DNA from: Sthenelais limicola
Taxonomy: Eukaryota; Annelida; Polychaeta; Phyllodocida; Sigalionidae
Direction of reading: 5' to 3'
Assembly: GCA_942159475.1 (NCBI GenBank)
Contig: OW804095.1
Span: forward strand, 53,844,773-53,908,772
DNA length: 64,000 nt
The notes below the pieces were generated by a model, which was given only the letters and a program-made list of their open reading frames with translations, was not told where the DNA came from and ran no database searches. Positions 55,016 through 64,000 of this stretch are shown in pieces (the stretch's first letter is position 1; every line of letters begins with the position of its first letter). The translations under genes were made by a program, and so were the position numbers.

Positions 55016-57752
55016 TAAAATTCCTTTCAACAAACTTACAACTTGATGAGGCGCGACTGACCCGCCCTCTATGAGGGTAGAATCCCACATCAGAAATTCT
55101 TCCTGTCGCCCCTGAATCAGCGTCCTCTCCCCATATATAAACGACCCATCCTTATGGCCTAAAATTGCTTGTTATCCCATGTAAGTTGCGACCTGTAATT
55201 CGCCTGAGAGAAACTTCACTTAGTTAGCTACCCTTTTGTCTGGAAAAACTACTGCGTTCATGGTCTACCAATGTTGTTTTGAAAACATTCATGCACCCTC
55301 TACCTGTGGTCACTCACTCCCACCATGTTTACATAGCTTCAACCACCCTACACCCTACCCTTGCCAGTGGTTAGTAGGCTTGCCTCCCTGCCTCCCCACG
55401 GTAGTGGTGTAGGCCACTACCATGGGGAGCAGGTATTACACACTAGCACTAACAAGGAAGAGAGAGTGGAGGAAGCAGGGGCGGGGTGGTGGGCAGTGAT
55501 TAAAAGTGAGAAAAACGATAACTAAAGAACAAAACAGAAAATAAAATAATATCCTCTAGGCCTATTTCTAGCGGGCTAAATTTCTGGACTGTTTCCTTCC
55601 CATCACCCTTACAACAATCCACACTAGTCTCCCAGTTTGTAGTTAATAGCAGAAATTAACTAAAGGATGGCTTCGGTGGACATGAAAAGTTGTAGATCAT
55701 GTGCTGCCTGCTCAGTAAACGGTCAAAATAATTTTACATATTTGAATGTAACACTGAACCATTTCCACTAACATGGTCTTCCAACGAGTGGAAAATCTAA
55801 CTACTCGTGTATAAGTGAGTACTAGTCTTCTCATAATGCCCAAGTCAGTAACCATAGCAACATTGAAAATTAAGTTTGCCTGGCTACCAACAATGATCAT
55901 ATCAAAGGTACCCGACAGTTGCTATAAATTGTTCCATCACGTGGGCGATAGTTTAGACAATCGAGTGGAATTATCACAGTGAAAGCTGCTCTAGCAATGC
56001 CATTGTCTGCCTTATCCTGCAGTATGAATTTTATCATCATAAAATGCACTTCACTCATTACATTGATAAAGAAACACCCTACTATATTTTTGGCTCATGG
56101 GACATCATTGAGTTAGATTGTTATTTGCTGTCATATTCTTTTAATATGGAAGATTAAATGGTATCTGTTGCTCTGACCCTATCACAAACTTCCAATGTTT
56201 TTAACAAATGCAGTTAAAAAATCTTATCATCACTGATCTGAGTGGTCCTGTTTGTGGGTAGCCTAACGGCTCTTGATCATGAATAACTGATGCATACTAA
56301 TGATTGCTATACTATCAATCAATGAGATACATCATTTCTCATTCTGCGAGACAAACAATTTCTGTAAAATATACTTCCTCTGGGTATGAAGTATTTATGA
56401 TGTTTAGCGAGACAATGGTATTCATGGTATTCTGTGGGAAAAGCTATTTCTATGTATATACACCTCCTTTGAGTATGAAGTATTTATGGTATCGCAGAAG
56501 CCTCCGGATATTTGCTACATATAATGTTTTTTTTCTGGTGGGCTTTCGTGATCAGCCCCGTTTTGAAACAAGCTTGTGTAACCTACATGTAACAACGATT
56601 ACACCAATTTTCTCCCCATGCGATGGCTTGCTGGAATTCGATTTTTCAATATACCCAAAACAGACTATCCTTAACATTTCGACTCGTAATACTGATTGGC
56701 AGTGTCTGATAAAAAACAGTTACCACAAATACTATTGGACTAATAGCAATAGATTTGTGCTATTCATTTCGGTCACACAGGGGGGTCATTAATGGTTATA
56801 GTCGACAATCTGTAAATTGGCCATTGCTAGAAATAGCCATACGAGCATGGAGGCAGGGCAGAACAAATTTTCCTCCCTCCTGTAAATAAATCCTCTGCTA
56901 CTTTTGATAGCCTTGGCTGTGGAGGATAATCAATGCAAGCATGTGAATGGCCACCATCCGGGGCTATGATTACCATTTATTATTCATAGGCAGCGTTTAT
57001 GTGTATATACACTGCGCACACCCACAATTGCATATGTTGGGTGGTGACCTGCCAGCAAAGGCTATGGGAATGCGGAGTCGTCGGATTTAAAGCCATCTGT
57101 GGGGTTCACACTGGACCGATTTCTTATGTTGTTGGGAGTTAATTTGGTCGGTATTGCAAATACTGCTGTAGTGCCATCAATAATATGGAGTTCTGCCACG
57201 CAGAATGCCAATTAATAAATCAAGTGGTTAATATGTGCTCCTAGTATGTAATGCTTCATACCCGATATCTGGTTTAGTTGTTATATTACATGTCTTTCAA
57301 GATGTCTCCAATTAGTCACACAATGCTAAAGTTTGTACAGTATACACCTAATGTCCTCCGAAGGGCCAATACACTAACAACATATTTATATAGTGGCAGC
57401 ACACGGGCTACTAGCTGAATCCCCACCGCCGTAATTGAACAGGGCAAGGGCAGTATAGGGATATGGTGGGTGTCTGGCACAGTCCTACATCATTCATAGG
57501 TTTACCACGAACGTGTCTATATAGTGAATTCAATATTTATGTACAGGAAAACAGTTATTGTTATGGAGAGTCAGGCATATGGCAAATCCGGCCAGCCAAT
57601 GCTTAACTTCATCAAACTGATGAGCATTATGAAAACCAGAGCTCTGTGTCCTCTAGACTAATTGCATACACATGCATGTGAAACTTATCAGACGCCTTCA
57701 TAATATATAAATGCTTTTATTTCCTCAATAGACAATTACATTAGACAGGAAA
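55016..57752. other. Intergenic or intronic; unsupported frames
   Basis: A plus-strand frame of 155-162 codons (56304-56792) is very rich in Phe, Tyr, Ile and Ser, matches AT-rich non-coding composition and includes a duplicated GAGTATGAAGTATTTATG-like word. I do not call it. The short frame at 57753-57935 has an ATG and mixed composition but no other support. Confidence 0.35.
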
Positions 57753-58110
57753 ATGGACAGTATTCTTTCTGTGCCCTCACAGTTCTTCCAAGAAACCCAG
57801 AGTTATTATATGGAAAATTGTGAAGATTACCCCAAACGAGGTTTATTCTTCAGTCTGGTTTATTTAAACTATTTACAAAGGAACGCTCTATCTGTATTTG
57901 CGTGCATTATAATGCCTGCATTCCTCAACATTTAGGAAACCAAGTGACGTCTGTTAGAGGCTCTGTACATATATTCATGCAACTTGAATTGCATGGAACA
58001 ATACAATCCTGGCACTTCGGTCATACATATTGCTGCTTATTAACGATGTTTGCTATATAGCCTACGTACTGATAACACAGCATTGGTTGAAATATTACTT
58101 TCATAATTAA

Positions 58111-58466
58111 AGCTGCATTCTCAGCTAACGTCGAGCAAAAACCGATTATTCTCTACTACTTGTTCTATTCTTTTCCAACCCATCCAAAAGTCATCTAACC
58201 AACATTTTGGAGAAATTTGTCCACTTGTTTTTGCTCAAGGGCTTCTGAAACGTCCCCATTTGTATTCGGAGGACCCACCCGAAGTCTTTCATGTCAAAAC
58301 TTCACTTATTATCGCTCACCGACGGCAGTATTCTCTCGGTGATTAGACTTCAACTTATTGTATAATTATATACCAGCAGCAGAATATTGATAAATAACGT
58401 CCTACAAGCCAAAATATGAATGAATTTGGTAAGATTTGTTTTGTCATAGTATATGAGGATGCAGCC
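58111..58466. mobile_element. TTAA-flanked MITE, complete copy (356 bp)
   Basis: TTAA lies at both boundaries (58107-58110 and 58467-58470). The ends are inverted repeats: left AGCTGCATTCTCAGCTA, right (reverse complement) GGCTGCATCCTCATATA. TTAA target duplications are the mark of piggyBac-type transposition. There is no coding frame. At least four partial relatives occur in the window (25690, 28015, 41655 with 42465, and 48510), so this is an abundant family in the genome. Confidence 0.75.
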
Positions 58467-58601
58467 TTAACATAGAAGATAGTTGATGGTGTCTCAAAAA
58501 TTAACAAGTGTTACGTGGCATCATTTGTCAAATAAACACCACAATGTCACGACAGCTTGCATGTCTCCTCACTGCAGCGTATTTAAATGTTTCTATTTCA
58601 G

Positions 58602-58824
58602 ACATACTTTATAATTTGTCCTCTTCACATTTCAGTTTGCCTGCCCCGGCTCTGCAGCATTAGTTTTCACTGTTCCATCGCTCACCTCACACACCTAGCT
58701 CATCACAATGCAGACAAAAGTAGTGGCATTTGTCGCCTTCTTGGCCAGCCTTCTTGCTGCAGTCCATGGTTGGGCGAAGCTTGACGAATATGATCAAAAT
58801 TGGTCTCCATCCAGAAGGAGTTGG
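58602..58824 (+). CDS. First coding exon of a secreted protein
   Basis: Coding begins at ATG 58708, in good context (A at -3), and runs 39 codons to 58824, where TGG|GTAAGT is a perfect consensus donor in phase 0. Residues 1-21 form a classic signal peptide: Met-Gln-Thr-Lys, a hydrophobic core of Val/Ala/Phe/Leu (residues 5-18) and a cleavage region Ala-Val-His-Gly. The mature start is Trp-Ala-Lys-Leu-Asp-Glu-Tyr-Asp-Gln-Asn-Trp-Ser-Pro-Ser-Arg-Arg-Ser-Trp, with a possible Arg-Arg processing site. Acceptor-like TTTCAG words at 58596-58601 and 58630-58635 suggest that the exon starts with 5' UTR at 58602 or 58636. Short, tryptophan-bearing and dibasic, it could be a neuropeptide or antimicrobial precursor, or the start of a larger secreted protein. 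Family not recognised. Confidence 0.7.
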
Positions 58825-61246
58825 GTAAGTTTAGAGAAACAAAGCTATTCGAACATGCAATCCTAAAATCACTTATTTACATATATATGTAGGCCTATAT
58901 CTTCTGGAATATAGTTCTAATGCCGGGGTTCTTCTGGAGAGGTATCGTCGAGAAATATGCTTCCCCTGGGCGTATAAGTCGCGTTTCTATTTTTGTAGCA
59001 TTGCTAACATTGCAGTTTAAATATACATTATGTAGGCCTATACTTGTTAAATGTAATGTAATTATGTACGGACAATGGATACGATGCATTGGAAACTATA
59101 TCCACAAGACATTAATGTCACTTCCCCGAAATGCAAGTGCGGAATTAATCAAGGGCTATTTTCATTGTGCTTTTACTGGTGATTCCCCGCTCTGCAGGCT
59201 AAGGCAAGTTATATATTACTACCCTAACCTTTGTTGCCTCCCTGCATGTACAGTGACTCCTACGTTACTTTAGTTGATATGTTGGTAAGAGATAATGCAT
59301 GTTCGGATGTTGTTGCAACCTTCCACTCGCCTGTAGATGAGGAATTTGAACATCTTTTAAACATTTAAACACTGTATTTACATTTCCTCCCATTGTCGGT
59401 TGGGCTGTTATCTGAGTCCTCCTATACTGATTCCATGGAATGTACCATTTTCAAATATCCGTTCCATTGAAAGTGTCCAAAAAGATACATGGATGAGATC
59501 GCCAGAAAATGTACAATTCACCTTCACCAATCCTCTCAAATTACCCACATCTAAGACAGAAATAAAGTTCAAAATACAGCTCCACACAACCAAACAGATT
59601 GCTAGAATCAATGCAATGCCGAATATCACCGAATTTACCTAGAAATGGCCAAATTGCAGAGTAATTTATCAGAATTTATTAAATGTGTTGACCTGCCAAT
59701 TGTACATTTTCTGAAGATTTGACCCATATATTTCAGTCCATTTATTTTTGCCAAGTTTGATAAAAATAAAGCGGTCTGTACCAATCCATTGGGATTGTAG
59801 GTTTCTTTGCCTAAACTAAATAATAAAACATTCATCAGTAACCAAGTGGCAGCCCAATATTAATAATTGCAATCACAGAGTTAGCTTACACCTGTGCATT
59901 GTAACTAAATAATTTAAGACGTTCGGGGTAGAAATTGGAGCTTGGTTAGAAATATTTACTATTTGAAAGCTATTAACTACCCTGATTGATAGTCCCATAG
60001 GCATTTCCATTTCTTTACCTACCTAGCTAGAATAATCTTACTTTCACAACGGTTTTGTGTCCTAGTTTTTCTTATACAGAAAGTTCACTATCATACAGCA
60101 TGGTTTTTAACAGCCATATTAAAAACAACTTGTCCTTATGATGTATATATGTTAGGAACAACTACCAACAAAGTCATGCATGTCGAAGTAGTTGATGTAA
60201 CTCCAAGTTAGAGCAGACACACATAACAGCAAAACAGATCTATCTATCTTCTTTTGATCGATTTACGATCAAAGTAGTTTAAGTCTGTCTATTTGTTGCT
60301 ATTTAGTTCAACAACTTATAGCGTCTTTCATCATGGCAACGAAGAACACAAACACCGCATATATGCATATTTTAGCACAGGCGTTATCTTCATTTTCACC
60401 ATTAAATAATATGCTTCCATCTTTTAATGTTCTTTGGACAATATATTATATAAACTACGCGTGTCAAGGAAGCGGGAATATCGCACAATTAAGTGGCAAT
60501 CAAATGGCAACCAAGTAACGACAGCGCAACGAGTGCGATATTCCAGCTGTGATGTGCTAGTTGGCTCACTCATTTATGTATTAAAGAAAATGGAATGGAA
60601 ATGGAAAATGAAATGAAAAATGAAATGGAAGTATAGTATTCTGCATGTACATTTACAATATTTCTAAATATTCAATTCAGGAAGGGTAGGCCTATAGACT
60701 CTGATTAGGTTAATTTGAGCATTTGCATGTGCAGTTATAACCATGCAGAGTTTTTCTGGCGTTTTGTAATGTTTTATGCAGCTAAATCCAATGCAATCAA
60801 GTGTGCACCTATTATAATTGCATATCATGACCTTGTGTTATATATAATATATATGAGGTCCTGGCTTATATCTCTTGAATATTGGATGGCAAAGTGCTCA
60901 CCGGTTATATCTTCCCATTAAGTCGCAAGCTTGTATGAACATCAACCTTTCACTCAGTGTTCCAGGGCTATGTCAAATAGTTGATTTAATCGGTGCCAAT
61001 GGGACTGCAGTAGGTTGTGGAGATGTATAGAAGTTTTTAACCACTCACTATGACAATAAAATGTATGTTTAATATTCTATGTCCCTACGTGTTACCTTAA
61101 AATTAATGGATGGAAGCCATTTAATGCATAGTAGGCAGAAATGTTTTCATGGCTCAAAAAGAACCCCACAGCTATGGCGCCGTTTTCTAAAATCTTATGT
61201 TTTCACTTAAGTGGCAAAAACACCTACTGGTAGGGGTTCTATAGAT
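58825..61246. other. Probable intron of the secreted-protein gene
   Basis: The sequence starts with GTAAGT. I see no firm next exon. A plus-strand frame at 59400-59642 (Ser/Pro/Lys/Thr-rich, ending Asn-Ile-Thr-Glu-Phe-Thr-stop) is protein-like but lacks an acceptor that gives phase 0, and its complement is also open. GAAATGGA-type simple repeats lie at 60588-60630. Confidence 0.35.
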
Positions 61247-61405
61247 AGAACCTGATGAGAATGTGGTACAAGGGACACTATTGCACTGTCCAAGATATTT
61301 GTTTTTTCCGTGGCCCACGAGCCGATAGGCGAGTGGCTTACTAAAAAAAACAACATCAAGGACAGTGCAATAGTGTCCCGAGTTCCACATTCGAATTTAG
61401 GTTCT
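61247..61405. repeat. Long hairpin, ~70-bp arms
   Basis: Left arm AGAACCTGATGAGAATGTGG and GGGACACTATTGCACTGTCC are mirrored by GGACAGTGCAATAGTGTCCC and CCACATTCGAATTTAGGTTCT on the right. The 20-base inner block is a perfect inverted match and the rest differs by a few bases. The loop is about 40 bases. No terminal target duplication is obvious. It could be a palindromic MITE or a transcribed hairpin giving small RNAs. The overlapping minus-strand frames are by-products. Confidence 0.65.
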
Positions 61406-61604
61406 ATATTTACTCCCACGTTGCTATGCTTACCTTATATGGCTATGTGTACTGGGGGCAGGAGGTCATACCACACGCGTTGAACTAGAGCAAATTACCA
61501 CAATACTCCCGCCCATACAAATAGCATGTGGTACATACATCAACGTGGAGTAAAACGTGCCCCCATATGTTATATACTGCTGTTGTAACTGTGGTCATGT
61601 AACT

Positions 61605-61655
61605 TTGCTCATTTACATACTCATTTACATACTCATTTACATACTCGTTGGGCAT
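61605..61655. repeat. 13-bp tandem repeat
   Basis: CATTTACATACTC is repeated three times in tandem with a partial fourth copy, without variation in the first three. Confidence 0.7.
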
Positions 61656-62560
61656 GCACAATGTGGCATAACAGGTGAGGGCATCATGTATATATCCAAT
61701 CAGAGATGACTAGCACTAAATATACTGATATCAAACTACAAGTTCTCTGTGTATTTTGCATATCCTCTCCCAAGAATGTACTGTAAGCATCAAGAAATGT
61801 TATAGGTTAAGGGCACATAGAGCATTCTGTCTAATAAACTAAAGAACTTTGAACTGCCCCGATTTAAAATATACTAGACGATCCTATATTCAATATGAAA
61901 ATAAAGGGGATTTTTTTGTGGCTAACTTGTGTAAAGTTAAGCGTGGAAAGCATCCTTATGTAGTGTTTACTCCTCCTTTGCTATGTGTCCATCTCTCTCC
62001 CGACCTTGTCCTTCACGATTCTTTCATTTTGATATCAATGCTTTCTCTCATTTGCTCAGTTGCATATAACCTCAACATGCTGAGCTGCACGTTTCTTATT
62101 TCCTGTTCCGATGACTTTATTGATCTTCGCTGGGAGCGATAAAAACCGCCTCTTTCCCACTGACAGAGCTTTGTTGTCGACATCCAAATGCCTCTATTCA
62201 ACCCCAATCAATGCTATGTTGACTGTCACAAAAGAGGAGCCACTTAACACGACTGGAGTGGGCGGTCTCTCGCAAGAAAAGATACAAATGACACTCGAAT
62301 AAAGTAATCAATCTGAAAAAAAGGTTGTCTAGTCACATGCTCGGAAAGTTCGGAAGGCTTAAAGATTTTAGTTCTTTGCAACATTGAGGTTATTCTCTGA
62401 GTCTGCAGTCTGCCTACCTCAATTACGTCCTACATTCCCATTTCTCATACGGAGATATATATATACCGTGATATGTTTGCCAATATAGGCTTTGAAAGTG
62501 TTTGTGATAATGTTACATATTCTATGTCATTTCGTTGAGTTTGTATGAGTTTTCATGCAG
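61656..62560. other. Intergenic or intronic; one coding-like frame
   Basis: From ATG 62111 a 63-codon plus-strand frame reads Phe-Ala-Gly-Ser-Asp-Lys-Asn-Arg and ends Gln-Met-Thr-Leu-Glu before TAA at 62300. Its composition is protein-like but the other strand is also open for part of it, and no splice site supports it. Confidence 0.25.
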
Positions 62561-62629
62561 GGGACATATTGCATAGAGGCACTTTGCAAATGCAATACTC
62601 AGTTAATCGGGACCCCATCTAATCAGTAA
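62561..62629 (+). other. Possible terminal exon of secreted-protein gene
   Basis: After a pyrimidine-rich acceptor-like stretch ending TTTTCATGCAG, 22 codons in phase 0 read Gly-Thr-Tyr-Cys-Ile-Glu-Ala-Leu-Cys-Lys-Cys-Asn-Thr-Gln and finish Pro-Ser-Asn-Gln-TAA. The phase matches the donor at 58824, which would give a precursor of about 61 residues with a small cysteine cluster. No AATAAA is obvious close downstream, and 22 codons can easily be chance. Confidence 0.15.
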
Positions 62630-63850
62630 TGATTCTGTTATGCCAGCCCTCACTAATGTTATCGCCAATGCGAGATATTGAGAGAAGAAATAACTTCCTC
62701 TGAATGTGCCCATCTCTCCGTATGTGGTAGATAATGCTGGGAATGGATCCATTTGAGCAGTAAATGAGAGATTGTTGCGCTAATGGAACTATGCAAATTC
62801 ACCAGATGGGTCGGATAGTCCTTTCAAAAGAGGAATTCTTTCCGACACAGATATTTGCTTGCAATATCTGCTTATAGTCAGGGCATAACCATGGAGATTA
62901 TACGGTCGGAAGCCTGTGGTCTTTCATAAGAATAATACCTAATCGTGAGGTTCTATCATAGGATTGAAGACTTTATTTGCCTTGGATAAATGACCAAAAG
63001 TCTGGTTGGTATATATATAGTTCCTGAATATATATAAAGGAAAAGTATTGAAATACAAATTTCTTGAATTTATGCTATCTTAATGTTTCTGAGACTCCTG
63101 CGGTTTATGAGTGTATAGTTTTATAACTTCAGATTCTCGTTGGTGAAATAGTTTGTATTTATGCACCTGTTTAACATTAACATCAAGTTGTTAAAAGTAT
63201 CAAAAAGGACAGCGTGGATACAAATATGTAATGTAATGGTTCGGCTGTTGTCAGATAAAATGGACTGGGTACCATGAGGGTGGTGAGACCACTTCAAAAG
63301 GCACATTGCTATGTGAATAGCTTGGCATGGGATATCATCTCTCCCCTATTCAGCTCGGCAGCTTTCAAATTCGATATTTGGAACTATATGAACAGTTGCA
63401 CTTCACATTTCGGTCTATTTATTTTCTCTCATTGTACATGGGGTTACTCGCAACAGGACACTACAGAAAAAGATTAACTGTTCGTCCGAATCATGTATAG
63501 CAATATTTCCTACCTATTAGACATTTTTTCTGTATATCCATCAATATCTATGACACGCACTAAACAAATATCTGGCGTACAATAATATGACCTTTAAAGG
63601 TTTCCTTCCATGACGACATACTATATTGGGTGTTACCAAATCCAGAAACCACCCTGACTAGAAAGAACAACATTTCCGATGGCCAGTCCCCTCAGAGCGA
63701 AGTAAACACTTTGGCTAGCCAATTCATACCCCCTCAAGCCATGAAACCGAATTATTTCTGGAATATGGACTAAGTACGGGGGGTGCCTTTGGCATTTCCT
63801 AAGGGACCTCACCATTTAGATGCATTGATTTGCTTATAGAATTGGCCAGG
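62630..63850. other. Intergenic, nothing recognised
   Basis: AT-rich sequence with short open frames lacking splice or domain support. Confidence 0.4.
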
Positions 63851-63854
63851 GCCG

Positions 63855-63940
63855 GAAAAAGCTGGGTAGAGTAGTGGTAGAGCAGCGAGGCTAATCACAG
63901 AGATGGCCTTGGTGCTTCAACATGCAGTTTCCCCCCCGCA
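63855..63940 (+). other. tRNA-like (SINE head) sequence
   Basis: GGTAGAGTAGTGGTAGAGCAGC fits the D-arm region and A box of a tRNA-derived promoter, and GGTGCTTCAAC about 35 bases downstream is a degenerate B box (consensus GGTTCAANNCC). Cloverleaf arms do not form properly, so this is more likely the tRNA-derived head of a SINE, or a tRNA pseudogene, than a working tRNA. A run of 8 Cs follows. The element may continue beyond the window. Confidence 0.3.
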
Positions 63941-64000
63941 GCGAACCAGCTATTTTCAACCATTGAAAGGGCTGACTCATTTAGTTTGGATGCGAGGAAG

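Noticed and set aside
56304..56792. Plus-strand open frame of about 160 codons
   Set aside because: Phe/Tyr/Ile/Ser composition matches AT-rich non-coding DNA. It contains an internally duplicated word and has no splice sites or domain.
1..64000. CRISPR arrays, rRNA, functional tRNA or bacterial operons
   Set aside because: No spaced identical direct repeats with unique spacers, no rRNA-like conserved words, no complete cloverleaf and no prokaryotic gene organisation were seen. The window is eukaryotic.

Overview
This is a eukaryotic nuclear window. It is AT-rich and most of it is intergenic or intronic. It is full of small inverted-repeat elements, short tandem arrays and G or C homopolymer runs. 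No long single-exon gene is present except a retrotransposon ORF. Coding signal appears as short open segments bounded by splice-like sites. The compact motif GTAGGCCTA recurs many times, and this together with the mix of non-LTR retrotransposon, DIRS-like relic, solo LTR and TTAA-flanked MITEs suggests a marine invertebrate, perhaps a deuterostome such as an echinoderm or hemichordate. The taxon is an inference, not a result.

Layout. Bases 1-18000 hold no gene I can defend. They carry a G-quadruplex motif (~800), a pyrimidine-rich repeat in two copies (2329 and 14031), a purine-rich tract (4250-4680), tandem arrays (7774-8250, 9040-9330) and a TA-flanked inverted-repeat element (11218-11733). 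Bases 17880-19200 hold a long hairpin and a tandem array of TGACCT/AGGTCA-bearing units. Bases 20000-30000 hold weak coding-like segments, a hairpin MITE (26009-26210), a 1-kb Mutator-like non-autonomous element with a 9-bp target duplication (26904-27913) and an interrupted ORF (29227-29544). Bases 31000-39000 hold another inverted-repeat element and the best minus-strand spliced signal: exons at 37082-37279 and 32767-33064 that join in phase. Bases 40600-45200 hold a promoter-like cluster (NRF1-type palindrome plus E-box), a solo LTR, LINE debris and an intact 410-codon LINE reverse-transcriptase ORF with its poly(A) tail. Bases 46000-48500 hold a DIRS-like RT relic, a large foldback element with a minisatellite core, and a minus-strand exon candidate. 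Bases 50700-64000 hold a possible plus-strand gene: a promoter-like first exon at ~50700-50953 and a clear signal-peptide exon at 58708-58824 ending in a consensus splice donor.

How the parts relate. The minus-strand candidates (48282-48491, 42912-43011, 37082-37279, 32767-33064, 23044-23192) may belong to one or several genes, with transposable elements in the introns. Only the 37-kb and 33-kb pair has a phase match that argues for linkage. The plus-strand secreted-peptide gene is separate. I recognise no CRISPR, operon, rRNA or bacterial feature. No wholly new biological system can be claimed from sequence alone. The strongest items for follow-up are the secreted-peptide exon, the Mutator-like element, the YY1-motif foldback element and the TTAA MITE family.
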